DNA from: Sva-07 sp963828415
Lineage (GTDB): Bacteria > Actinomycetota > Acidimicrobiia > Acidimicrobiales > Ilumatobacteraceae
Assembly (NCBI GenBank): GCA_963828415.1
Contig: CAWHEI010000003.1
Coordinates: 434,001-498,000, forward strand
Direction of reading: 5' to 3'
DNA length: 64,000 nucleotides
Position numbers and translations under genes: made by a program. Each line of letters begins with the position of its first letter. Positions within the stretch are counted from its first letter, which is position 1. Positions 23,360 through 33,130 of this stretch are shown piece after piece. The notes under the pieces were generated by a model that saw nothing but the letters and a program-made list of their open reading frames with translations, searched no databases and was not told the origin of the DNA.

Positions 23360-23854
23360 TCAGAGCCAGTTGGTCTCGACCCAGGCCCGCACCGGGGGTG
23401 CGAGATGGTGCAGATGCGCGCCCGGGTCGTTGCGGATCTGCGTGGCCGAGATCGGCACGGTCACGCGATCGGCGTCGACGACGACGTGTTCGGCGCCGAA
23501 CCGGCTTGCCAACTCCACGACGTAGGCGTCCGACGAGAACACGGCGTGCGGACCGTCGTCGTGCGGCCACGTCTCGGTGAACAGCGTCATCCACTTCGTC
23601 CAGAGTTCCTCGTCGTCGAAGTCGGTCCCGAGGCGGTGACGGAGTTCGATCACGGTGACGTGGGGATGGAGCTCGGCGAGCCACTGCGCTCGCAGGTTTC
23701 CCGGCGCCGTGTCGCGATCGGGGGAGGTGTTCACGAACACCACCAACATCTCGCAGCGCTGGGCCGCCCATTCGATCATGTGGGAATGGCCGAGATGCGG
23801 CGGATCGAACCGGCCGACGATCAGGCCGGTCGAGTGCATGGGGTCGTCCAGCAT
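23360..23854 (-). CDS. NadM-like nucleotidyltransferase
   Basis: A 164-residue HIGH-motif cytidylyl/adenylyltransferase. The nucleotide-binding segment is LIVGRFDPPHLGHSHMIEWA (H-x-G-H), the second site is ISATQIR in VTVPISATQIRNDPG (ISSTxxR type), and AVFSSDAYVVELA matches the middle of NadM/NadR domains. The likely reaction is nicotinamide mononucleotide adenylation or a related transfer. ATG 23854 lies 14 bases after the stop of the large cyclase gene; ATG 23839 is the alternative. Confidence 0.75.
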   Translation of the reverse strand: MLDDPMHSTGLIVGRFDPPHLGHSHMIEWAAQRCEMLVVFVNTSPDRDTAPGNLRAQWLAELHPHVTVIELRHRLGTDFDDEELWTKWMTLFTETWPHDDGPHAVFSSDAYVVELASRFGAEHVVVDADRVTVPISATQIRNDPGAHLHHLAPPVRAWVETNWL

Positions 23855-23867
23855 CAGCAGCGTCGCC

Positions 23868-26800
23868 TCACGCCACGGGTTCACCCGGCCGCTCGCCGAC
23901 CAGCGCAGCAAGCGACTCGGCGACCGACTTCCAGCCCGGCCCGAGATGACCGACCTCGTGATGCGGCGCCTCCCCCAACACGAGCGAACGCGCGAGATCC
24001 GACAGCTCCCGAGCAACCACATCGCCAGCCACACTCGCCGTCAGATGGGCTCGTTCGAACCGGTCGGCGGCATCGTTGCGGGTACCGAGTTGCGACGCTG
24101 CGGCACCTCCCGCAACGCCAGCGACGACCCGATCGAGATAGCTCGCGCCCGCATCGGCGACGACGAGGTCGGCGTCGCCGATCGCAGCTGACGGATCGCC
24201 CGTCATCGCTCGTGCGAGCGCTCGCACGGACAACAGGTACGGCGTCTCGTTCGCGACGCCGTCGAGCAGCACCAACGCCTCGTCGCCCCGACCCACCTGA
24301 CACAACGCCAACGCCAGCGTGATGCCCGACTCTGCCCCGTCGGCCCCCATCGCCATGGAACGATCGAGCGCCTGCTCGCTGATCGACACGGCTCGTTCAC
24401 CCAGGCCCAGGTGCACTGCGGTTCCGGCAGCGGCCATCATCGGGAACGAGAGGTCGCCGAAGGACTCGCTCATCGCGAGCGACTCCTCGATGCCACGTTC
24501 GGCCTCGTGGGTGCGCCCCAACGCCACCAGCGCCCGCATCCGGGGCGACAACGCCTGGACGACGCCGAACTTGTCGCCGATGTCGCGGAAGTTCGTCAGC
24601 GCTCGACGCGACAGCTCCTCGGCCTCGACGAAGCGCGACGACCAGAGCCGAATCGCGGCGATCAGCGAATCCATCATCGCCGGAGCCCACGGATCGCCCA
24701 GTTCCAACGAGTCGCGGCGCACTTCGACCGCCAACGCCTCCGCCTCTTCGAAACGCCGCTGGTAGAAGCGGACGTAGGCAAGCAGACCGGCTGCCCACCC
24801 GCGACCGAAGCGGTCGCCGAGCAGATCGAACTCCTGCGCTGCGGTCAACAACCGCGTTTCGGCCAGCGCCGCGTCGCCTGACAGGAACGCCACCCAGGCC
24901 TGGTGCTGGCGGACCCAGGCACGCCCGCGCACGTCGTGCATCCGCTCGGTGAGTGCCTCGGCCTCGCCGAGCAACCACTCCGCGTCACTCAACGAACCCC
25001 CGAACACCTCGGCAAGCCCGCGCTCACGCAACGACGAGGCGAGCTCGGTGTCATCACCCAGCTCGCGGAAGATGTCGACACTGGCCCCGAGTTCTCGGCG
25101 CGCTCCGGCAAGGTCTCCGTCGCGCTGGTGCAGGATTCCGAGCAACCGCCGAGCGATGCCTTCCTGGCGCCGGTCTCCCGCAGCGGTGGCGGCGTCGAAT
25201 GCATCCTCGGCGTCGGCGAGCGCCGGCACAAGCGCCCGTCGCTCGGTCTGCGCCTGAGCGCGGAGGAGCAACAGCTCCCGTGCGGTGGCCGCATCGCTCG
25301 GTCCGAGATCGAGCGCCCGGCTCGACTGCCGACGAACGTGGTTGAACGCGCCGACGTCCATCGACCGCTTTGCCGCTTCGTACAGCAGGGCAACGGCACG
25401 ATCCGCGATGTCGTCCGGCATCCCCGGCACCGGTCCGATCTCGGCGGTCAGCTCCGCAGCGCACGCTGCGTGGTGCGCCACCTGGTCGATCGGCACCCGA
25501 GGGTCGCGGATCATCACCGCCGCCGTTCCGGCGTGGCGTTGCGCGCGCACCAACTTCGTCAGCGTCTGGTACGCCACCTCGCGAACGACATCGCTGCGGA
25601 ACTGCCACGCCGGCCCATCGACTTCGAGCAGACCCGACTGATCGAGCTCGTCGAGGTCGCCGAGGTCGAACGCCTGGTCCATTTCGACGGCGAACTTCTG
25701 CAGCGACTCGATCAGTCCCGTTGCCCCGAGCACGGCGGCATTGTCGATGATCGCCCGCTGGGGCGCCGGAAGCTGATCGAGCCGCGCGGAGATCAACGCT
25801 CGCAACGAGCCGGGCAGCGCAGTGCTGGCCGGGTTCGACTTGGCGAGTTCGGCGAGTTCGATGAGGAACAGCGGATTGCCGCCGCTGCGCTCGTAGATGC
25901 TGGCGACGAAGGCCTCGTTCGCGGTCGGTCCGAGGACGGTGCCAACGAGTCGAGCGGCCTCTTCATGCGTGAGCGGATCCAACGGCATCCGGACCGTCAC
26001 CGGATGATCACTCGCCGGTGGCCAGTCGATGTCGGCATCGTCGCGCTGTGCCGTGACGATCAGCAGTGGCCGATCGATCAGCGAACGCGCCACGCGCTGC
26101 AACAGTTCGACGATCAGCACGTCCGCCCACTGCAGATCGTCGATCCACAGCACCACCGGACCCGTCCGTGTCCGACGACGGATGCCCTCGACGATCAGAG
26201 CGAACAGGATCTCACGCGCCTGAGCAGGAGGGACGTGATCGAGTTCTGACGGGTGGCCCATGAGGTGCAGCACCCCCTCGACGAACCGCCCGAGCACCGG
26301 ATCATCGGCCTCGAACCCGTAGAGCTCGACCCCCTTGGAACGACTGACCTCGCGCAACAACTCGGGTGGCGCGTCCTGGTCGAGTTCCAGCCGTCGGAAC
26401 AGCGCCGTGGCGATCGGCGCCCACACGTTGGTCTCGCCGTACGGTGCGCAAGCTCCCGAGAAGATGGTGACCGAACGGCTCGGGAACGAGTCGAGCGCCT
26501 CGGCGACCAGCCGTGTCTTGCCGGCGCCCGCCTCTCCGGTGACCGACACGATCGCGCTGCGACCGTTGGCCACCATCGCCATGATCGACGCCAACAGCTC
26601 CCACTGCGTCGAACGACCGACGAAGGGCACATCGTGGAACCCGGCACCGATCCTCGGCACCCGACGTCGCCGTCCCGTGACCCGCCACACCCGTTCCGGC
26701 CGCTCGCGTCCGCGCACCTCGAGCGAGTCGACCGCCTCGCGCAGGATCTCCTCGGACGCAAGCGCCGCCGTCGAATCGCCGATCAGGATGCCACCCGGAT

Positions 26801-27308
26801 CGGCCAAGGTCTGCAGGCGCGACGCGACGTTGACCACGTCGCCCATCGCGGTGTACTCGGCCGTGCCGGACACGTTGCCGACGACGACCTCGCCCGTGTT
26901 GACGCCGATGCGTAGTTGCAGCGGCCCATCGAGGTCGGGCTGTTCCTCGACGAATCGCGCGAGCGACGCGTGCATCTGCAGCGCTGCGCGAATCGCCCGG
27001 TCGGCGTCGTCCTCATGGGCCACCGGGGCGCCGAACAAGGCGAGGATGCCATCGCCGAGCACCTTGTCGACCCGGCCGCCGAAGGCGGTGATGTCGGCGA
27101 TCAGTCGCTCGAAGCTGGCGTCGATCAGCCGCTTGACCCGCTCGGGGTCGAGGTGCTCGGACAGTGCGGTGTAGCCCACGAGGTCGGCGAACACGACGGT
27201 GACCACACGCCGCTCTTCCGCGACCGTCGGCGCCACCTCCTGGCCGCACGCGGGGCAGAACCGCGCGCCGTCGGGCAGCGTGGAGTCACACGACGTGCAG
27301 GTGGCCAT
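23868..27308 (-). CDS. zinc-ribbon + nucleotide cyclase + AAA ATPase + TPR protein
   Basis: A 1146-residue signalling protein. Residues 1-26 form a zinc ribbon (ATCTSCDSTLPDGARFCPAC). Residues about 30-205 are a class III adenylate/guanylate cyclase domain with metal-binding Asp in VTVVFADLVGYTALSEH and VDKVLGDGILALFGAP and the AMGDVVNVASRLQ segment. Then comes an AAA/STAND ATPase with Walker A GEAGAGKTRLVAEALD and Walker B PVVLWIDDLQWADVLIVELL. The rest, from about 550 on, is TPR-like helical repeats. Such proteins are common in actinobacteria and probably couple cyclic nucleotide synthesis to a ligand or partner protein. Start ATG 27308. It is divergent from the two-component system. Confidence 0.88.
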   Translation of the reverse strand: MATCTSCDSTLPDGARFCPACGQEVAPTVAEERRVVTVVFADLVGYTALSEHLDPERVKRLIDASFERLIADITAFGGRVDKVLGDGILALFGAPVAHEDDADRAIRAALQMHASLARFVEEQPDLDGPLQLRIGVNTGEVVVGNVSGTAEYTAMGDVVNVASRLQTLADPGGILIGDSTAALASEEILREAVDSLEVRGRERPERVWRVTGRRRRVPRIGAGFHDVPFVGRSTQWELLASIMAMVANGRSAIVSVTGEAGAGKTRLVAEALDSFPSRSVTIFSGACAPYGETNVWAPIATALFRRLELDQDAPPELLREVSRSKGVELYGFEADDPVLGRFVEGVLHLMGHPSELDHVPPAQAREILFALIVEGIRRRTRTGPVVLWIDDLQWADVLIVELLQRVARSLIDRPLLIVTAQRDDADIDWPPASDHPVTVRMPLDPLTHEEAARLVGTVLGPTANEAFVASIYERSGGNPLFLIELAELAKSNPASTALPGSLRALISARLDQLPAPQRAIIDNAAVLGATGLIESLQKFAVEMDQAFDLGDLDELDQSGLLEVDGPAWQFRSDVVREVAYQTLTKLVRAQRHAGTAAVMIRDPRVPIDQVAHHAACAAELTAEIGPVPGMPDDIADRAVALLYEAAKRSMDVGAFNHVRRQSSRALDLGPSDAATARELLLLRAQAQTERRALVPALADAEDAFDAATAAGDRRQEGIARRLLGILHQRDGDLAGARRELGASVDIFRELGDDTELASSLRERGLAEVFGGSLSDAEWLLGEAEALTERMHDVRGRAWVRQHQAWVAFLSGDAALAETRLLTAAQEFDLLGDRFGRGWAAGLLAYVRFYQRRFEEAEALAVEVRRDSLELGDPWAPAMMDSLIAAIRLWSSRFVEAEELSRRALTNFRDIGDKFGVVQALSPRMRALVALGRTHEAERGIEESLAMSESFGDLSFPMMAAAGTAVHLGLGERAVSISEQALDRSMAMGADGAESGITLALALCQVGRGDEALVLLDGVANETPYLLSVRALARAMTGDPSAAIGDADLVVADAGASYLDRVVAGVAGGAAASQLGTRNDAADRFERAHLTASVAGDVVARELSDLARSLVLGEAPHHEVGHLGPGWKSVAESLAALVGERPGEPVA

Positions 27309-27384
27309 CAACCGGTGATCGTACGGCACGTCCACCCGCAGGCGGATCACCCGGGCGTCGCGGCTGAGTAGCGTCGCGCTCACC

Positions 27385-28597
27385 ATGTCTCGCCCGCAAC
27401 CCATCGTCTGGCTGCGAACACATCCTCGGGCCGCGGACAGCCTCCTCGCCGGCATGGTCGTCGTCGCTGCAATCGCCGCCCACCTGGCAGGCGACACGTC
27501 GGTCAACGACCCGAACGAGCCGGACCCGTCCTGGTGGACCGTGCTGCTGGTCTTGGCCGGCACGGTCCCGCTGTACTGGCGACGCACGCGACCAGCTTTT
27601 CGCCGGGGCCGTCATCGTCGCCGCCGAGGTGGTTGCACTTTTCATCGGCGTGGGCGGGGCAGCGTTCCTGGGCTCGGTGATCGCCGTCTACTCGATCGGC
27701 GCCCACACCTCGGGGCTGCGCCGCACGCGGGTGATGAGCGCGATCGCCGTGTCGGTCGCTGCATTGTTCCTCGCCGGCTGGATCGACGGTCTGTCGCTGC
27801 TCGACGAGTTCGTCTCGACTGGCGTGCTGCTGATCACGGCGTTCGTGTTGGGCGACAACCTGCGCCGGCGGCGTGAGCACGTCGCGGATCTGGCCGAGCG
27901 CGCCGAACGGGCGGAACGAGAGCAGGGCCTGTTGGCCGAGCAGCGCGTCGCGGCCGAACGCACTCGCATCGCGCGAGATCTGCACGACGTCGTGGCGCAC
28001 TCGGTCAGCGTGATGGTCATCCAGGCTGCCGCCGCGCGCCGGAGTCTCACCGACTCGCCTCAACACGCCGCAGATGCCCTCGCTGCAATCGAGTCGACCG
28101 GTCGCCAGACGATGACCGAACTCCGATCGATCCTCGGCGTGTTGCGCACCGATCCCATGCCGAGCGGTGGTCCCCCGACGCCGCAACCGTCGCTGCTACA
28201 ACTCGAACACATCGCCGGACTCGACGACCTCCCGGTCGAACTGACCGTCGAGGGCGACCTCGCCACGCTGCCCGACAGCGTGTCCGGCACCGGCTATCGA
28301 TTGATCCAGGAGGCCCTCACCAACGTGCGCCGTCACGCCGGTTCCGTCGAACACGTCGCGGTGACGTTGAGGATCTCCGACGACGCGATCTCCATCGCCA
28401 TCGTCGACGATGGTCGCGGCATGGGTTCGCTGCCGGGCGCCGACGGATTCGGCATCGTCGGCATGCGAGAACGCGTCGGCGCCGTCGGCGGCACCGTGAC
28501 CGCCGGTCCTCGAGCGGGTGGCGGCTGGCAGGTGCGCGCCAACCTTCCCGTCGACGCGGGCGCCAGTCATCGCCTGTCGGCGAGCAGCCTGCCGTGA
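27385..28597 (+). CDS. sensor histidine kinase (HisKA_3), one-base frameshift
   Basis: A NarL-type sensor kinase with an N-terminal membrane part (about five helices, from LLAGMVVVAAIAAHLAG to VLLITAFVLGDNLRRR), a coiled coil, the phosphoacceptor His in RIARDLHDVVAHSVSVMVI and an ATPase domain (GYRLIQEALTNVRRHAG; VDDGRGMG; GIVGMRERVGAVGG). The frame changes at a TTTT run near 27600. Removing one T gives RRTRPAFAGAVIVAAEVVAL and a normal 403-residue protein. This is either a sequencing indel, a true mutation, or slippage-based switching. It overlaps the response regulator gene by four bases. Confidence 0.85.
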
Positions 28598-29253
28598 TCC
28601 GCGTGATGCTGGTCGACGACCAGGAGATGGTCCGGGTCGGATTCCGCATGATCCTGCAAGCCGAGCCCGACCTGACGATCGTTGGCGAGGCGGCCGACGG
28701 GGCAGCGGCCATCGAGCTCGCTGCCCGTGCGAACCCCGACGTCGTACTGATGGACGTCCGAATGCCGGTCCTCGACGGCATCGAGGCGTGCCGCGCCATC
28801 CGCGAGCACCACGGCAACACCCGGGTGATGATGCTGACCACGTTCGATCTCCACGACTACGTCCATGCAGCGCTGCGCGCCGGCGCAAGTGGCTTCATGC
28901 TCAAAGACGCACCGGCGGAACAGCTGGTCGATGCGATCCGCATCATCGCAAACGGCGATGCCCTGCTCGCACCGTCGGTCACCCAGGCGCTGATCGACGA
29001 GGTCGCCCGCCAGCCGGCGCGCGATCAGTCGTCGTACCCCGGTGTCGAGCAGCTCACCGAACGTGAACTCGGAGTACTGCAACTGATGGCCCGCGGCCAG
29101 TCCAACAGCGAGATCGCGACCGAGCTCTACCTCGGTGAGGCCACCATCAAGACCCACGTCGGGCGCATCCTCGCGAAGCTCGGCGCGCGCGATCGCGTCC
29201 AGGCAGTCGTCGTGGCCTATGAGTCGGGTGTTGTCAGCCCGGGCGACCGATGA
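28594..29253 (+). CDS. NarL/LuxR-type response regulator
   Basis: A 219-residue regulator. The receiver domain has acidic Asp8/Asp9, phospho-acceptor Asp54 in DVVLMDVRMPVLDG, Thr in MMLTTFDLHDYVH and Lys in FMLKDAPAEQL. The LuxR HTH is TERELGVLQLMARGQSNSEI with the recognition helix near GEATIKTHVGRILAKLGARD. GTG 28594 overlaps the kinase stop, so the two form a two-component pair. The ABC exporter genes that follow 80 bp later are the likely targets, as is common for kinase-regulator-exporter clusters. Confidence 0.93.
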   Translation: MIRVMLVDDQEMVRVGFRMILQAEPDLTIVGEAADGAAAIELAARANPDVVLMDVRMPVLDGIEACRAIREHHGNTRVMMLTTFDLHDYVHAALRAGASGFMLKDAPAEQLVDAIRIIANGDALLAPSVTQALIDEVARQPARDQSSYPGVEQLTERELGVLQLMARGQSNSEIATELYLGEATIKTHVGRILAKLGARDRVQAVVVAYESGVVSPGDR

Positions 29254-29333
29254 CCGACCCTCAACTGTTCGGCTGACCCCGATCAACCTGGAGGCTGATG
29301 CGGCCGTCTCGTCTCGCCGGTAGACCTGTATTC

Positions 29334-30098
29334 ATGTCCAATCCTCCCGCACCACCAGCGCCCGCCGCCCCGAGCGCGACCGCCGCCGCCGGCGCCATCG
29401 ACGCCCGCAAGACCTACGGGATCGGCGACGCTCAAGTCCACGCACTCGACGGCGTCACCGTGTCGTTCGAGACGGGCAAGTTCAGCGCCATCATGGGTCC
29501 GTCCGGTTCGGGCAAGTCGACCCTGCTCCACTGCCTCGCCGGCCTCGACACGCTCACGACCGGCGCAACGTTCATCGGCGACACCTACCTGGCGACGCTC
29601 GACGACAAGGCCCTCACCGAGTTGCGGCGCACGAAGGTGGGGTTCATCTTCCAGGCGTTCAACCTGATCCCGACCCTCACCGCCGACGAGAACATCCGGC
29701 TGCCGATGATGCTCGGCGGCGAATCCGGCGACAAGGAGTGGATCGACCACGTCGTGGCCACCGTCGGCCTCGGCGACCGTCTCAAGCACCGACCGAGTGA
29801 ACTGTCGGGCGGCCAGCAACAGCGTGTCGCAGTCGCTCGTGCGCTCGCATCGCGGCCGCAGATCATCTTCGCCGACGAGCCGACCGGCAACCTCGACTCG
29901 GTCACCGGCGCCGAGATCCTGTCGTTCATGCGCAACGCCGTCCGCGAGTTCGGCCAGACCATCGTCATGGTCACCCACGACCCGGTCGCATCGTCGTATG
30001 CGGATCGGGTGGTGTTCGTCGGCGACGGCAAGATCACCGGCGAGATCGCCGACCCGACCGTCGACCAGGTGATCGATCACCTGCGGAACTGGGACTGA
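29334..30098 (+). CDS. MacB/LolD-type ABC transporter ATPase
   Basis: A 254-residue ATPase. Walker A is IMGPSGSGKSTLLHCLAGLD, the Q-loop is VGFIFQAFNLIPTLTADENI, the signature is LSGGQQQRVAVARALASRPQ, Walker B is IIFADEPTGNLDSVTG and the switch His is in VMVTHDP. An Ala/Pro-rich N-terminal tail precedes the domain. A -10-like TAGACCT lies just upstream of ATG 29334, so the mRNA may be leaderless. It forms an exporter or lipoprotein-release complex with the FtsX-type permease starting one base after its stop. Confidence 0.93.
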   Translation: MSNPPAPPAPAAPSATAAAGAIDARKTYGIGDAQVHALDGVTVSFETGKFSAIMGPSGSGKSTLLHCLAGLDTLTTGATFIGDTYLATLDDKALTELRRTKVGFIFQAFNLIPTLTADENIRLPMMLGGESGDKEWIDHVVATVGLGDRLKHRPSELSGGQQQRVAVARALASRPQIIFADEPTGNLDSVTGAEILSFMRNAVREFGQTIVMVTHDPVASSYADRVVFVGDGKITGEIADPTVDQVIDHLRNWD

Positions 30099-30099
30099 C

Positions 30100-32640
30100 A
30101 TGAGCGCGGCAACCCTCATCGCTCGCAAGAGCGTTCGAGCGCGCTGGGGCCGGACACTGGCGATCCTGTTCGCAATCTCGGCCAGCGTCTCGTTCGTCGT
30201 GGGCTCGTTCGTGCTCGCCGACAGCCTGCGCGCAACGTTCGACAACCTCTTCCAGGAACTCAACGAACAGGTTGATCTCGAGGTGCGAGCGGCGCAGGCG
30301 TTCGAGAGCGACGACGCACGCGACCCGATCGACGTCACGATCGCCGACTCGATCCGGGCGGTCGACGGCGTGGCCATCGCCGAGCCGATTCTGCAGCGCT
30401 ACGCCCAGCTGCTCGACGCCAACGGCGAGGCCATCACACCACCTGGCGGTCCGACCTTCGGCGTGTCCTGGGAGGGCGACGACGGCCTCCAGGGTGTCAC
30501 GGTCAAGGAGGGCCGGGCACCCAACGGACCCGATGAACTCGCCATCGACAAGGCAACGGCTGACACCGAGGGCTTCGCCGTCGGCGACACCGTCTCGTAC
30601 CTCACCGACGTCGGCACGTTCCAAGGGACGATCACCGGAACGGTCGGGCTGGGCAGCGCCGACAGCTTCGGTGGCGCGCAGCTCGTTGCACTCGATCTCG
30701 ACACCGCGCTGGTGCACTTCGGCGCTGACGGAAAAGTCGACGCGATCGACATCTCCGTCGCCGATGGCGCCGACGTCGCTGCGGTCCAGCAGGCGATCGA
30801 AGAGATCCTGCCGCCGCAGACCGAAGTGGTCACCGGCGAAGAGGTCGCCCAGGAGACCGCCGACAACGTCAACCAGTTCGTCAACGTGTTCGGCACCGGG
30901 CTGTTGGCCTTCGCGTTCATCACCGCGTTCGTGAGCGCATTCATCATCAACAACGTGTTCCAGATCACGATCGGTCAGCGCCTCCGCGAGCTCGCGCTGC
31001 TGCGGGCGGTTGGCGCCTCGGGCCGCCAGGTCCGCTGGATGATCTCGACCGAGGCGTTCGCCCTCGGCGTGTTGGCCACCGTGCTGGGCATCATCGGTGG
31101 TGTCGGCGTGGCCAACCTGCTGATCCTCCTGTTCGACGCTGCCGGAGCGGGCTTCCCCGACACGCAGACCGTGCTCCAGCTCCGAACGGTCATCGTCGCC
31201 GCACTCGTCGGCATCGGCATCACGATGGCGTCGGTCATCGTGCCGTCACGGCGTGCCGCCAAGATCCCGCCCGTTGCGGCGATGCGTCCCGAACTGGGTT
31301 TCGCCGCCATGCGGTCGCGACGTCTGGTGGCCGGTGCGATCGTCACGGTGATCGGCATCGCGATGTTCCTCGTCGGGCTGTTCCTGAAGCCCGGCGGAAC
31401 GCCGGGGCTGATCGGGTTCGCCGGACTGGGCGCCCTCGCACTCTTCCTCGGCGTCGCCAGCCTGTCATCCACCGTCGCCACACCGGTGACGAAGGTGATC
31501 GGTTGGCCGATCGAGAAACTGTTCAAGGTGCCGGGTTCCCTCGCCCGGCAGAACGTCGCCCGAGCCCCTCGTCGCACCTCGTCGAGCGCATCGGCGTTGA
31601 TGATCGGTGTGGCGCTCGTCAGCGGCACGGCGGTGTTCGCGTCGTCGCTGCGAGCCTCGTTGGTGGAGACCCTCGAGAGCGCCATCTCCGCCGACTACAT
31701 CATCACCGACACCAGCTTCCAGGGTCTCTCACCAGTGGTCAGCGAGACACTGGCCGAGGTGCCCGAGCTCGAGGCGGTCACTCCGATTCGTGGCATCAGT
31801 GGACAAGTCGACGGCGACACGAAGAACTTCGGGGCCGTCGATCCGATCGCATTCGACAAGCTCGTCGATCCCGACCTGCAGGAAGGAACCGTCGCCGATC
31901 TCGGCCTCAACGAACTGCTGTTGCACAAGGACCCGGCGAACGACCTCGGTGCGTCCATCGGCTCGACCGTCGCGGTGACGTTCCAGAACGGGATCGAGCA
32001 GACGCTGACCGTCGCCGGTATCTACGGCGACGCGACGTTCGGGAACTGGCTGATCGGGCTCGACACGCTGAACGAAATCAGCGACGCTCCTGCCCGAGAC
32101 TTCTTCGTGATCGCCAAGCTCGCCGATGGCGTCGACGCAGCGACCGGCGATGCTGCGGTCCAGGCGGCGATGGAGCCGTTCCCGCAGGCCAACGTGCAGA
32201 CCAACGCCGAATTCCTCGATTCGCAGGAGGCGCAGATCAACCAGCTCCTGCTGATCATCACCCTGCTGCTGGCGTTCGCGATTCTGATTGCGATCCTCGG
32301 CATCTCGATCACGCTGGCCCTCGGCGTGTTCGAACGCACTCGAGAGATCGGATTGCTGCGTGCGGTCGGCATGAACAAACGCCAGACGCGCCGTTCGGTG
32401 CGCTGGGAAGCGGTGATCGTGTCGATCTTCGGTGCCCTCGTGGGCATCGTCGTGGGGACATTCCTCGGGGTGATCCTCACGCTGGCGGTACCCGACGACG
32501 TGATCAGCAAGCTGGCGTTCAACCCGACGATCATCGTCGTCATCCTGATCGGCGCCGTGATCGCCGGCCTGGCTGCGGCGCTCTACCCGTCGTACAAGGC
32601 GTCGAACATGAACGTCCTCGAAGCGATCGCCACCGAGTGA
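30100..32640 (+). CDS. FtsX-family ABC permease (eight-TM type)
   Basis: An 846-residue permease with two FtsX units. It has an N-terminal helix (LAILFAISASVSFVVGSFVL) and a large extracytoplasmic domain (about residues 45-265). A first three-helix core contains QRLRELALLRAVGASGRQVR and a second periplasmic domain follows. The last core ends near ERTREIGLLRAVGMNKRQTR and SNMNVLEAIATE. The layout is that of DUF214/MacB-like exporters that use mechanical motion rather than a channel. The cargo is unknown. It is co-transcribed with the ATPase gene. Confidence 0.93.
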   Translation: MSAATLIARKSVRARWGRTLAILFAISASVSFVVGSFVLADSLRATFDNLFQELNEQVDLEVRAAQAFESDDARDPIDVTIADSIRAVDGVAIAEPILQRYAQLLDANGEAITPPGGPTFGVSWEGDDGLQGVTVKEGRAPNGPDELAIDKATADTEGFAVGDTVSYLTDVGTFQGTITGTVGLGSADSFGGAQLVALDLDTALVHFGADGKVDAIDISVADGADVAAVQQAIEEILPPQTEVVTGEEVAQETADNVNQFVNVFGTGLLAFAFITAFVSAFIINNVFQITIGQRLRELALLRAVGASGRQVRWMISTEAFALGVLATVLGIIGGVGVANLLILLFDAAGAGFPDTQTVLQLRTVIVAALVGIGITMASVIVPSRRAAKIPPVAAMRPELGFAAMRSRRLVAGAIVTVIGIAMFLVGLFLKPGGTPGLIGFAGLGALALFLGVASLSSTVATPVTKVIGWPIEKLFKVPGSLARQNVARAPRRTSSSASALMIGVALVSGTAVFASSLRASLVETLESAISADYIITDTSFQGLSPVVSETLAEVPELEAVTPIRGISGQVDGDTKNFGAVDPIAFDKLVDPDLQEGTVADLGLNELLLHKDPANDLGASIGSTVAVTFQNGIEQTLTVAGIYGDATFGNWLIGLDTLNEISDAPARDFFVIAKLADGVDAATGDAAVQAAMEPFPQANVQTNAEFLDSQEAQINQLLLIITLLLAFAILIAILGISITLALGVFERTREIGLLRAVGMNKRQTRRSVRWEAVIVSIFGALVGIVVGTFLGVILTLAVPDDVISKLAFNPTIIVVILIGAVIAGLAAALYPSYKASNMNVLEAIATE

Positions 32641-32644
32641 CCAG

Positions 32645-32673
32645 TTGCACCAGGGGTCGGACCCCTGGTGCAA
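32645..32673 (+). terminator. perfect 14-bp inverted repeat after the permease gene
   Basis: TTGCACCAGGGGTC-G-GACCCCTGGTGCAA is perfect. It follows the permease stop by four bases and precedes the next ATG by 21. There is no T-run. The GGGTC-N-GACCCCTG core recurs at 33098-33130, flanking the F420 gene on both sides. Confidence 0.6.
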
Positions 32674-32694
32674 TCGGCTCGGTAGCGTGGCCGG

Positions 32695-33096
32695 ATGGCG
32701 CTCGACCCTGCCGACCTGCCCGACGAGGTGCTGGCGTTCCTGCGGGAGTACCACCTCGCAACGCTCACGACGTTGCGCGATGACCTGTCGCCGCACGTCG
32801 TGGCGGTGGGCTTCAGCTACGACACGGAGGCTCAGGTCGCACGCGTGATCACCTGGGCCGGATCTCAGAAGGCGATCAACGCCGGACGGATGGAATCGCT
32901 CGGCCAGCGCGCCGCGGTGTGCCAGGTCGACGGTGGCCGATGGTTGAGCCTGGAAGGCCCGGTGCGGTTGGTGAACGATCCCGACGGCGTGCGAGCCGGC
33001 GTCGAGGGCTACGCCGCGAGGTACCGCGAACCGAAAGAGCGCGACGATCGCGTCGTGATCGAGATCTCCGTCGAACGCATCCTCGGTCGCGGCTGA
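32695..33096 (+). CDS. PPOX-class F420-dependent oxidoreductase
   Basis: A 133-residue split-barrel protein like the TIGR03618 group. It has VLAFLREYHLATLTTLRDDL, SPHVVAVGFSYDTEAQVARV, QRAAVCQVDGGRWLSLEGPV and RVVIEISVERILGRG. These enzymes bind F420 or flavin and act on small molecules or are heme-degrading-like. The substrate is unknown. It is a single-gene unit bracketed by two hairpins sharing a GGGTC-GACCC core. Confidence 0.82.
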   Translation: MALDPADLPDEVLAFLREYHLATLTTLRDDLSPHVVAVGFSYDTEAQVARVITWAGSQKAINAGRMESLGQRAAVCQVDGGRWLSLEGPVRLVNDPDGVRAGVEGYAARYREPKERDDRVVIEISVERILGRG

Positions 33097-33097
33097 C

Positions 33098-33130
33098 GAT
33101 TACATCGCGGGTCTGACCCCTGTTGTAATC
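33098..33130 (+). terminator. hairpin between convergent genes
   Basis: Outer arms GATTACA/TGTAATC and inner arms GGGTC/GACCC around one T. It overlaps the last bases of the convergent nei gene and probably ends transcription in both directions. Confidence 0.55.
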
